Source: JAVBNN01 sp031551525 (GTDB taxonomy: Bacteria; Bacillota; Negativicutes; Acidaminococcales; JAISLQ01). Taken from it: a stretch of 40,924 bases of DNA. A program made the position numbers and the translations under genes. Under the pieces are notes generated by a model that saw nothing but the letters and a program-made list of their open reading frames with translations, ran no database searches and was not told where the DNA came from. The stretch covers positions 1 through 40,924 of the forward strand of contig JAVBNN010000005.1 in assembly GCA_031551525.1 (NCBI GenBank), read 5' to 3'. Shown here in pieces: positions 8,479-15,176 of the stretch (position 1 is its first letter; every line of letters begins with the position of its first letter).

Positions 8479-9240
8479 TCATTTTTTGGTGAATTCGGCC
8501 ACGCCTCTGGCAAAATCCTTGCTCTGGCGCATGATGATATTCATGTCACGGCCGCACTCGAGACCCTTGTTGAGCTCCATGTCCACCACCCGGTAGAAAA
8601 GCCCCTTGGTATTAGCCAGGCTGTCCGGGCTGAACGAGGCCAACTCGCGGGCCAGTTCGCGGGTACGTTCGCCCAGCTTGTCCGCCGGTACCGTCTCATT
8701 TATCATACCGATCGCCAGCGCCTCGGCGGCTTTTATTTTTTTGCCGGTCAGGATTAGTTCGAGAGCCTTGCGCTTGCCGATGAGCTTAGATAAGTTGACC
8801 AGCACCAGTGCCGGCACAAAACCGCGCCGGACTTCCGGGTAGCCAAAGACCGCGTTGTCAGCGGCTAGGACAAAATCCCCCGCCATGGCTAGTCCGCAGC
8901 CCCCCGCCAACACATAGCCCTGAACACTGCATATGATCGGTTTTTCGATAGTGGCGAACAGGGTATGCACCTCGCGCGCTATATCCGCCCTCCGCCTCAT
9001 CGCCAGCCCGGTCTGCGCCCCGGCGTCGCCGAACTGCTTGATATCCGCGCCGCTGCAAAAATTGTCGCCCGCGCCTGATAACACGCCCACATGGCAATCC
9101 GGGTCGTCACGGAAAGCCAGCATGGCCTCCAGCAGGCTAGCCAGCAACTCTGTGCTCAGTGCGTTGTAGCGCTCCGGCCGATTGAGTGTCATCTCATATA
9201 TTTTCTCCTGCCTGTCGACTAGAACCAGTTGCTCCGCCAT
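8479..9240 (-). CDS. Enoyl-CoA hydratase family protein, LiuC/AtuE-like
   Basis: Crotonase-fold protein of 253 residues. The oxyanion-hole region CSGADIKQF (about 62-70) and the second glycine-rich motif AGGCGLAMAGD are clear. In mitochondrial enoyl-CoA hydratase two glutamates (144 and 164) act in catalysis. Here the first position is Gly116 and only the second, Glu136 (PEVRRGFVPA), remains. From memory this pattern matches bacterial 3-methylglutaconyl-CoA hydratases (LiuC) and AtuE, which suggests a branched unsaturated dicarboxyl-CoA substrate. The start ATG at 9240 has GGGGGTG 6 bases upstream; a longer frame to 9324 adds a non-homologous lysine/tyrosine-rich leader. It lies upstream of the lyase gene, fitting hydration followed by cleavage. 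Confidence 0.88.
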   Translation of the reverse strand: MAEQLVLVDRQEKIYEMTLNRPERYNALSTELLASLLEAMLAFRDDPDCHVGVLSGAGDNFCSGADIKQFGDAGAQTGLAMRRRADIAREVHTLFATIEKPIICSVQGYVLAGGCGLAMAGDFVLAADNAVFGYPEVRRGFVPALVLVNLSKLIGKRKALELILTGKKIKAAEALAIGMINETVPADKLGERTRELARELASFSPDSLANTKGLFYRVVDMELNKGLECGRDMNIIMRQSKDFARGVAEFTKK

Positions 9241-9546
9241 CTTACACCCCCAAATTTTTTCGCAGTACTTTTTTGGAATTTTCTGATTAATGTGAGCATA
9301 ACACCGGTAAACTTTTTTCGGCAAATACTTATTTTGTATCCCGTTGATAGGTAAAATCTATAAACCGACAGTGCTAATTGGGTCGCTGTTTTTCTGAACA
9401 AGTAAAAAAATACCGCCCCAAATAAAAGGGCGATATATAACTTTTTACAATATAACTATCCTACATATCTGTTTGTGCTAAATCCTGCAGGAAAAATCCT
9501 GCATTGCACAGTTTTTATCTCACAGCTACATCAGCCGCAGTTGTCA
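9241..9546. other. Intergenic region with terminator and repeats
   Basis: No gene is supported. It contains the terminator of the Rid gene (9404-9432, minus strand), the direct repeat AATCCTGCA twice around 9480-9503 with an embedded CCTGCAGG palindrome, and the presumed promoter of the hydratase-lyase unit near 9260-9400. Confidence 0.4.
9404..9432 (-). terminator. Rho-independent terminator downstream of Rid gene
   Basis: Read on the minus strand, a CGCCC/GGGCG stem (9414-9418 with 9428-9432) is followed by a run of seven T. It separates the Rid transcript from the hydratase gene. Confidence 0.65.
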
Positions 9547-9945
9547 CTATCCCTCAACGACTGCGACCGCTTCTATCTCGATCAGATAATCCGGATTGGC
9601 AAGGCGCGACACTTCCACCGTTGAACAAGCCGGGTACGGTTCTTTAAAACACCTGGCCCTGACCGCATGTAGGTCTTGCAATAAATCCATATCTGTAAGA
9701 AATATCGTCAATTTTACCACATTGTCTAAAGTACCGCCTGCCTCATGCAAAACAGCCTCTATATTGGCAAATACCAACTCGGCCTGCGCCACCACATCAC
9801 CCCGTCCGGCTATATTGCCCGCGGCGTTCCGCGCCGTCATACCCGATACAAATATCATTCGCTCCGGCAAGCTTACCTCTATACCCTGAGAATATATCCC
9901 CTTTGGTGTACATACCCGCTCGCTCGAAAGTTTTTTTATCAACAT
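9547..9945 (-). CDS. Rid-family (YjgF/YER057c) protein without the catalytic arginine
   Basis: RidA/YjgF-like protein of 132 residues that should form a trimer with inter-subunit clefts. It shows the family segments IFVSGMTARN, AQAELVFANIEAVLHEAGGTLDNVVKLTIFLTD and YLIEIEAVAVVEG. In RidA an arginine in the P-A-R-S segment binds the imine substrate carboxylate. Here the segment reads PYPACSTVEV, so Cys107 replaces it. Subfamilies Rid4-Rid7 also lack this arginine and are not 2-aminoacrylate deaminases. The ATG at 9945 has AGGAGG 8 bases upstream; the longer frame to 10032 has no such support. It is a separate unit upstream of the acyl-CoA genes, with its own terminator. Confidence 0.9.
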   Translation of the reverse strand: MLIKKLSSERVCTPKGIYSQGIEVSLPERMIFVSGMTARNAAGNIAGRGDVVAQAELVFANIEAVLHEAGGTLDNVVKLTIFLTDMDLLQDLHAVRARCFKEPYPACSTVEVSRLANPDYLIEIEAVAVVEG

Positions 9946-10061
9946 ATAATCGTCCTCCTGTCCAACCGACTGTTTCGGGAATTTTATGCCCCTTGTATCT
10001 GTTATTTTATTCTCACCTGCCGAAAATAGCAATTTTATCGCTTTTTATATGTACACTTTTC

Positions 10062-11939
10062 TCAGGATATTTCAATGGCTCCCTCCTTTGCTTTCCAACC
10101 GAGCAACAGTGACGAATTCACTATCACCGCCACCGACCCCGCGTTATGTACCAGCGCGCCTGCTACCGGATTCAAAAAACCGCCCATAGCCAGCCCCACC
10201 GCCGCAAAGTTGAGAATAAGCGACGCCGCCAAATTGATCCGTATCTTCTTCATCGTATTTTGCGCCAGCAAAATAAGATGCGCCAGGCCCTTTATATCGT
10301 CGCCCACCAGCGCCATGTCCGCCGCCTCTATCGCTATATCGCTGCCGACGCCGCCCATCGCTATCCCCACATGCGCCTTTTTGAGCGCCGGAGCGTCGTT
10401 CACACCGTCGCCCACCATACATACCAGCCAACCCTTTTGCTGGCAGCGCTCGATCATGTTGAGCTTGTCCGACGGCAAACAACTCGCATGCACTTCGCAG
10501 ATACCAGCCGCGCAGGCGATATTGTCCGCCGCGCACTCATTATCGCCGGTCAGCATCATTGTCCGCACACCGGTTTTTGCTATATATTGCACCACATTTA
10601 CCGCATCCTCGCGCAGCTTGTCCGACAGAGTAACCAATCCCGCCGCCGCACCGTCCAGCGCTACGAACACCACCGTGCAGCCCATTGTTTCCCAACACTG
10701 CGCCTTTTGTGCCGCACCGTCCAGCATCGTGACGCCGCTCCCGGCTAAAAAGGCCATATTTCCGGCCAATATCTCCCGGCCAGCCACTCGCGCTTTTACT
10801 CCGCGCCCCGGCAACAGGGAAAACTCTTCCGGGGCCGCAGGGCCAACGCCGTACTTTTCCCTGTAGTGCGCCGTTATCGCCTTGCCCAAAGGATGCTCGC
10901 TCAAACACTCGACGCCCGCCACCAAAGCCAACAGCTCATCTTCGGACAAGCCGTCCGCAAAACTCTCCACCCCAGTTACCTCCGGGCGGCCATAAGTCAA
11001 AGTACCCGTCTTGTCGAACGCCAGGTGCGATACCTCGGCTAAACGCTCTAAAGCATCCCCGCTACGTATGAGTATACCGTTTCTGGCCGCGTTGCCGATA
11101 CCCGCCACGATAGCAGTCGGCGTAGCCAGTACCAGCGCGCAGGGACAAAACACCACCAGTATAGTCACCGCCCGCATAAATTCGCCCGTAAGCCACCATG
11201 TCACCACAGCCGACACCAGCGCCCCCACCACTATCCAGGTAGCCCAGCGGTCGGCCAGACCTACTATTTTCGCCTTCCCGGCATCCGCCGACTCCACCAG
11301 AGCTATCATACGCTGCAAATAGCTGTCCCGGCCCACCTTGGTCGCCCGCATCTCAAAAGCCCCGAACTGGTTGAGCGTACCGCCCGCCACCTCGTCGCCC
11401 TCCGACTTGTCCACCGGCAGCGGCTCACCGGTCAGCATGCTCTGGTCTACCGACGTACACCCGCTCACCAGCACCCCGTCCACCGGCACCCGCTCACCGG
11501 ACAATACCCGCAATACATCTCCGGTCGCCACCTCAGCCGCCGCTATCTCCATTGCCACACCTGCCCGTATCACACGAGCCGTTTCTGGCGTGAGACGTAC
11601 CAGCCGTTCTATTCCAGCGCGCGCCTTCGCCACTGTCCGTTCCTCCAGCATAGCACCGAGCGCCATGATAAAAGCTATCTCGCCCGCCGCAAACACCTCG
11701 CCGGTCGCCACCGAAGCTATGAGAGCCAGGGAAACCAACAGATCGGCCTTTATATCAAACTCTTTCAACAAAGCCTCCGCCGCGCCCTTCACGATAGGTA
11801 TGCCGCACAATAGCACCGCCGCCCACGCCGGGTCAAACCGCCAGCCCGCACCGGCAAAAAAACTCACCAACAAAGAAAGGCCCGCTACCGCAAGACTAAC
11901 TGCGTCCAGCCGTTCTTCACTCTTTATAAAGCCCAACAT
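10062..11939 (-). CDS. P1B-type heavy-metal translocating ATPase
   Basis: Metal-transporting P-type ATPase of 625 residues. Actuator motif TGEP is near residue 170, the membrane metal motif CPC at 265-267, the phosphorylation motif DKTGT at 309-313, SEHPLGK in the nucleotide domain, and GDGVNDAPAL in the P domain. There is no N-terminal heavy-metal-binding domain. The last membrane helix contains VHNAGSVAVIVNSSLLL. This HN-x-(G/S)-S pattern recalls CtpC-like ATPases (manganese or zinc) rather than classical CopA or ZntA. Probable role: efflux or metal delivery across the cytoplasmic membrane. The start ATG has AAGGAG 7 bases upstream. It is expressed from its own promoter, which carries two CsoR-like operators, and follows the csoR-like gene. 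Confidence 0.93.
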   Translation of the reverse strand: MLGFIKSEERLDAVSLAVAGLSLLVSFFAGAGWRFDPAWAAVLLCGIPIVKGAAEALLKEFDIKADLLVSLALIASVATGEVFAAGEIAFIMALGAMLEERTVAKARAGIERLVRLTPETARVIRAGVAMEIAAAEVATGDVLRVLSGERVPVDGVLVSGCTSVDQSMLTGEPLPVDKSEGDEVAGGTLNQFGAFEMRATKVGRDSYLQRMIALVESADAGKAKIVGLADRWATWIVVGALVSAVVTWWLTGEFMRAVTILVVFCPCALVLATPTAIVAGIGNAARNGILIRSGDALERLAEVSHLAFDKTGTLTYGRPEVTGVESFADGLSEDELLALVAGVECLSEHPLGKAITAHYREKYGVGPAAPEEFSLLPGRGVKARVAGREILAGNMAFLAGSGVTMLDGAAQKAQCWETMGCTVVFVALDGAAAGLVTLSDKLREDAVNVVQYIAKTGVRTMMLTGDNECAADNIACAAGICEVHASCLPSDKLNMIERCQQKGWLVCMVGDGVNDAPALKKAHVGIAMGGVGSDIAIEAADMALVGDDIKGLAHLILLAQNTMKKIRINLAASLILNFAAVGLAMGGFLNPVAGALVHNAGSVAVIVNSSLLLGWKAKEGAIEIS

Positions 11940-11951
11940 ATTATCACTCCT

Positions 11952-11994
11952 TATACTTATAGGGGTATAGGTATATTATACCTGGTGGGGTATA
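11952..11994 (-). promoter_or_regulatory. Two tandem CsoR-like operators
   Basis: Two copies of TATAC(C/T)-N6-GGTATA lie 25 bp apart at 11952-11969 and 11977-11994. They overlap the spacer, the -10 box and the early transcribed region of the ATPase gene. An additional perfect 15-bp palindrome AGGTATA-T-TATACCT (11969-11983) bridges them. CsoR-family repressors bind AT-flanked G/C-tract palindromes of this type. The csoR-like gene lies about 120 bases upstream, so metal-relieved repression is likely. Confidence 0.75.
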
Positions 11995-12003
11995 AGGAGT
12001 CAA
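11975..12003 (-). promoter_or_regulatory. Near-consensus sigma-70 promoter of the ATPase gene
   Basis: On the minus strand TTGACT (12003-11998) is followed by a 17-base spacer and TATAAT (11980-11975). This is close to the ideal housekeeping promoter and lies about 40 bases upstream of the ATPase start. Confidence 0.85.
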
Positions 12004-12020
12004 TAAAAACGTCACATGAA

Positions 12021-12050
12021 AAAAGATTCCTCGCAGCCGCAAAGAATCTT
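12021..12050 (-). terminator. Terminator after csoR-like gene
   Basis: On the minus strand a 7-bp AAGATTC/GAATCTT stem with a GC-containing loop runs into a T-rich tail. It should end the csoR-like transcript ahead of the ATPase promoter. Confidence 0.65.
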
Positions 12051-12110
12051 ATCCGAAAGCATATATCTGTTAACAGCCGCCCTGTATTTTCGGCTCCACA
12101 TCCTTTTACA

Positions 12111-12392
12111 TTAAGTCATGCGCGCGAAATGTTCCACCGCCTTGGTAAACTCGGCCACCGTCTTGTCCGCGTCGCCGTGTTCCAGCCCGTCGCGCACACA
12201 ATGCTGCAAGTGCCCCTCCAGCACCACCTGTCCTATCTTATGCAGAGCCGACTTGGCTGCGTTTATCTGCATTAATACGTCTTCACAGGGCACATCTTCG
12301 TCCACCATCTTGTTGATAGCGTTAAGCTGCCCGATGACCTTGTTCATCCGGCGGTGGATATTGTTGGCATCCATACATTGGCGCACACTCAT
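12111..12392 (-). CDS. csoR: CsoR-family metal-sensing repressor
   Basis: Small all-helical repressor of the CsoR/RcnR (DUF156) family, 93 residues. With the ATG at 12392, the copper-site residues fall at Cys36, His61 and Cys65. That is the same spacing and numbering as in mycobacterial CsoR, with VPCEDVLMQINAAKSAL and EGHLQHC visible. The RcnR-type N-terminal histidine is absent, which favours a Cu(I)-type C-H-C site over nickel/cobalt. It should bind the two TATACC/GGTATA palindromes before the ATPase gene and release them on metal binding. The ribosome binding site GGAAGG is very close to the ATG, so translation may be weak. The neighbouring ATPase has an atypical membrane motif, so the cognate metal remains open. 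Confidence 0.9.
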   Translation of the reverse strand: MSVRQCMDANNIHRRMNKVIGQLNAINKMVDEDVPCEDVLMQINAAKSALHKIGQVVLEGHLQHCVRDGLEHGDADKTVAEFTKAVEHFARMT

Positions 12393-12528
12393 CACCTTCC
12401 TGTTACATAAAAAATACCATCTTGTCCGCCGCTTGTCAAATTACAAAAAACCTCAATTTTCAGCAGGAAACATTCCGGCGTGCGCCGAATGTCTTTTATA
12501 AGTATCTCTTCATCAGGAGGCCCTGTAC

Positions 12529-13458
12529 ATGAAAAAACTCCTTGCTTCAGCCTGTTTACTGACCGCGCTTTTGTCCGCCCTGCCGGCATTTGCCGCACCC
12601 CTGCCCGCCATCTTTCACGGCTTCACCTGGGGCAGGCAGCTCACCGACATAAACCAGGCCCGAAGGCTTATACCCAAACTCGAAGCCCAGCCCTCCCCCG
12701 GTCAAGAGTCCGTCTATACCTTCTGCCGTCTGCCCAAAGACTCCATCTTTCTTCTCGGCGAAGGCCCCCTCTCTCCCGACTACCTCTTTCTCGACGGCCA
12801 GTTCGCCCAGCTCTACTCCATAGTCACCAGCCAGGACACGAACCCTTTTGACAGCCTCTCCGCCTACGCACAAGAGCATTACGGGGCGCCGATCGCCAGC
12901 CGCACACCAGAAGGAGACGCTCCCGCAGTCGCCCACTACTGGCAGGACGAAGCCACCCGCCTTGAAATACTCTATCGCGACCAGCATAACGCCGCCATCG
13001 TCATCACCTCGCTCGACTTGGAAAATAAGCTGCTCGTCCGCCGCCAAAACATCGACAAACTCATCGCCCCTGCCTGGGGCGCCACCGTAGCCGAACTCAC
13101 GGCCAAGGGCCTCGACCTCACACCCTCTGCTCTTCCCGCACTGCCAGAAAACACCCTCTACCTGTCCGGCAAAGCCGAAAAACCGCTACTCGACCGCAAC
13201 TTTCAGACTTTCGGTTATTACTTTCAAGAGGGTAAACTCACCAAACTCAGCTCCGACACCCCGGAAGAAAAAGCCACCTCTGACAAACTGCGCGAACAAC
13301 TCATCAAACGGCTCGGCGCCCCCGACATACACACAGGTAACGACTATGTCTGGTTCGGCGCAAAAACCGTCGCCGTCCTCTGGCAGGACGCGAGAGCGCT
13401 CCTGCTCACCGCCCACAACTACGACAACAAACTCCCCCTCGGCATGTTTGCCGACTGA
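12529..13458 (+). CDS. Exported two-domain protein of unknown function (paralogue of 29205-30185)
   Basis: Secreted protein of 309 residues with a clear Sec signal peptide (MKKLLASACLLTALLSALPAFAA, cleavage near residue 22). I do not recognise a named family. The mature part appears to consist of two similar halves. Each starts with a WG motif (FTWGRQLTDI near 34, APAWGATVAEL near 181), has a middle strand pair ending in F-x-x-G-(Q/K)-L or similar, and ends with a helix followed by an LGAP/YGAP turn and a short strand with W. The gene at 29205-30185 has the same layout and shared motifs, so the two are diverged paralogues. AGGAGG lies about 11 bases upstream of the ATG. It is probably periplasmic; no function can be assigned. 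Confidence 0.85.
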   Translation: MKKLLASACLLTALLSALPAFAAPLPAIFHGFTWGRQLTDINQARRLIPKLEAQPSPGQESVYTFCRLPKDSIFLLGEGPLSPDYLFLDGQFAQLYSIVTSQDTNPFDSLSAYAQEHYGAPIASRTPEGDAPAVAHYWQDEATRLEILYRDQHNAAIVITSLDLENKLLVRRQNIDKLIAPAWGATVAELTAKGLDLTPSALPALPENTLYLSGKAEKPLLDRNFQTFGYYFQEGKLTKLSSDTPEEKATSDKLREQLIKRLGAPDIHTGNDYVWFGAKTVAVLWQDARALLLTAHNYDNKLPLGMFAD

Positions 13459-13469
13459 ATAAAGACGCT

Positions 13470-13549
13470 AATATTCCCCGTGGTTCTCACCCTAAAGGGT
13501 GAAAGAAATGGGGAATATTGTCTTCGCGGCCAGTTGGAAGCAACCGGCC
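13470..13549. repeat. Two hairpins downstream of secreted-protein gene
   Basis: The first is a 10-bp perfect stem AATATTCCCC/GGGGAATATT (13470-13479 with 13510-13519) enclosing a second short stem TCACCC/GGGTGA. The second is a 9-bp stem with one mismatch, GGCCAGTTG/CAACCGGCC, with a 4-base loop (13528-13549). Neither is followed by a T-run. They may act together as a terminator or be remnants of a small palindromic element. Confidence 0.55.
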
Positions 13550-13619
13550 CTACCCCTGGCAATATTCCCGCAAAAGCTGTATACTGATTTTATGAATATA
13601 TAATAAAGGAGTCCGCACT

Positions 13620-13770
13620 ATGATAAAACTCCTTCTGGCATGGCAAATGCCTGGAACACATGCGTGAACCGGCCCGTGCCCTCGCCAGTTATAAGCTCTT
13701 TCTGCAACACGCCAGGCCGGACGCTCCTAACATGGACGCCGCCAAGGAAGCCATCGCCTATCTTAGCTGA
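13620..13770 (+). pseudogene. Remnant of a small TPR-like gene
   Basis: A good ribosome binding site (AAAGGAG at 13607-13613) precedes an ATG at 13620, but that frame stops after 15 codons (MIKLLLAWQMPGTHA). In the +1 frame, 13645-13770 reads KCLEHMREPARALASYKLF and then LQHARPDAPNMDAAKEAIAYL up to a TGA. This resembles the last helices of a tetratricopeptide-repeat protein. The simplest reading is a gene that lost its middle by deletion and is now frameshifted. A functional 15-residue peptide is possible but less likely. Confidence 0.5.
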
Positions 13771-13873
13771 AATGCTCTCACAAACCAAAGCCCCTGCAAA
13801 ATAAAAAACCGCCCCACATTACGCTATAGCGCAGCGCGCTGTGTAATAATGTGTACCGATCATACTACCTCAC

Positions 13874-14004
13874 CGTAGGGGCGGGGTTCTTCCCGCCCGC
13901 CTCCGTCCGTTCCCTTATCCCGTAGGGGCGGAGCTCTTCCCGCCCGCCTCCGTCTGTCCCCTTATCCCGTAGGGGTGAGCATTGCGAGCCCGCCCATCCC
14001 CTCT
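13874..14004. repeat. 47-bp tandem repeat of GC palindromes (2.5 copies)
   Basis: Units begin with CGTAGGGG at 13874, 13921 and 13968, exactly 47 bp apart. The first two are nearly identical and the third is partial and diverged. Each unit contains a palindrome of the type GGGCGGG-loop-CCCGCCC followed by a pyrimidine-rich linker ending CTTATCC. GTAGGGGCGG-type palindromes are common dispersed intergenic repeats in several bacterial lineages. The repeat lies directly before the hydrolase gene, whose ribosome binding site follows at 14022. Confidence 0.85.
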
Positions 14005-14032
14005 CCCCAAAATCCACCAGCAGGAGCAGTAC

Positions 14033-15145
14033 ATGAAAACATCGACCAAACTTTTCGCCATCCCCTGCGCCCTCGCCCTGATGGCCATCGGCGCCGGACT
14101 TTACCTCAAACAGCCCAAATTCGGTGCATTGCCGTCCGGCCTATCGCTCAATGCACTCAAAGCCTCACCCAACTACGGCGAAGGCCACTTTCGCAATATC
14201 ATCCCCACGCCGCAGTTCGCCGAGGACAGCTCCCTCGTCAGCACCGCGCTCAGCATGCTCACCCGCGACACTGCCAGCCTCTCACCGTCCGGCCCCGTTC
14301 CCAGCGTCAAAATAGATTTCGCCGCTCTCGACCCGGCGAAAGACACGCTCATCTGGCTGGGGCACTCTTCCTTTTTCGTGCAAATTGGCGGCCAGCGCAT
14401 CCTCATCGACCCCGTCCTGAGCCCGGCCGCCGACCCGCTCGGCTTTCTGAATAAAGCCTTCCCCGGCGCCACCCCCTATGCCGTGGGCGACTTTCCCGCC
14501 CTAGACTATCTTATCATCACCCACGACCACTGGGACCACCTAGACTACCCCACCGTCACTGCCTTGAAAGAGCGCACCGGGCGCATAATTGCCCCGCTCG
14601 GCGTCGGCGGCTACTTCCGCCAGTGGGGCTTTGACGGCGGCAAGATACACGAACTCGACTGGTTCCGCAACCTCGACTTTGGCACGTTCATTATCCACGC
14701 ACTCCCCGCCCGGCACTTCTCCGGACGGAGCTTCGAGCGCGATAAAACTCTTTGGTGCGGCTTCGCCCTCATCAGCCAGCAGCGCAAACTCTTTTTTAGC
14801 GGTGACAGCGGCTACGGCCCACACTTTTCCTATATCGGGGAAAAATTTGGCGGCTTTGACTTCGCTACTCTCGACAGTGGCCAATACGACAAAAACTGGC
14901 CCTACATCCACATGACCCCCGAGCAGGCCGTTCAGGCCGCCCAAGACCTCGGCGCGAAAACCTACCTGCCCGGCCATATCGGCAAATTCTCCATAGCAAA
15001 CCACCCCTGGAAAGAACCCTTTGACCGCGCCAACGCCGCCAGCCAAGGCAAACCCTACAGGCTCATCACCCCTGTCATAGGCCAGCCTGTCAATCTCGCT
15101 GACGATACACAGACTTTTAGACAGTGGTGGAAAGAGGTAAAATAA
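14033..15145 (+). CDS. Metallo-beta-lactamase-fold hydrolase, NAPE-PLD/UlaG-like, membrane-anchored
   Basis: Metal-dependent hydrolase of 370 residues. A hydrophobic N-terminal segment (about 5-24, MKTSTKLFAIPCALALMAIG) suggests a signal anchor, so the catalytic domain probably faces the periplasm. The metallo-beta-lactamase fold is clear: LWLGHSSFFVQIGGQRILIDPVL, then ITHDHWDHLD (the H-x-H-x-D-H zinc motif), PARHFSGR and SGDSGYG with further metal ligands, and LPGHIGKF near the C-terminus. The order and spacing resemble N-acylphosphatidylethanolamine phospholipase D and related UlaG-like enzymes. Substrate is unknown; a phospholipid or phosphodiester is possible. ATG 14033 has AGGAG about 6 bases upstream. 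An extended upstream frame would run through the repeat and is rejected. Confidence 0.9.
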   Translation: MKTSTKLFAIPCALALMAIGAGLYLKQPKFGALPSGLSLNALKASPNYGEGHFRNIIPTPQFAEDSSLVSTALSMLTRDTASLSPSGPVPSVKIDFAALDPAKDTLIWLGHSSFFVQIGGQRILIDPVLSPAADPLGFLNKAFPGATPYAVGDFPALDYLIITHDHWDHLDYPTVTALKERTGRIIAPLGVGGYFRQWGFDGGKIHELDWFRNLDFGTFIIHALPARHFSGRSFERDKTLWCGFALISQQRKLFFSGDSGYGPHFSYIGEKFGGFDFATLDSGQYDKNWPYIHMTPEQAVQAAQDLGAKTYLPGHIGKFSIANHPWKEPFDRANAASQGKPYRLITPVIGQPVNLADDTQTFRQWWKEVK

Positions 15146-15168
15146 AAAAGCGCTAAAAGCGCTTTTTT
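15144..15168. terminator. Bidirectional terminator
   Basis: A perfect A-rich/GCGCT stem (AAAAAAGCGCT with AGCGCTTTTTT) with a 3-base loop starts one base before the end of the hydrolase stop codon. It lies 9 bases beyond the stop of the convergent gene and serves both. Confidence 0.9.
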
Positions 15169-15176
15169 ATTTATCA

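Noticed and set aside
10075..10866. 263-codon open frame opposite the P1B ATPase gene
   Set aside because: The ATPase motifs are complete on the other strand; the plus-strand product is low-complexity and has no family features.
13874..14004. CRISPR array
   Set aside because: Repeats are adjacent with similar linkers, units are palindromic, and there are no unique spacers or cas genes.
13982..14032. N-terminal extension of the metallo-hydrolase
   Set aside because: It would translate part of the tandem repeat, and the internal ATG at 14033 has a proper ribosome site and signal anchor.
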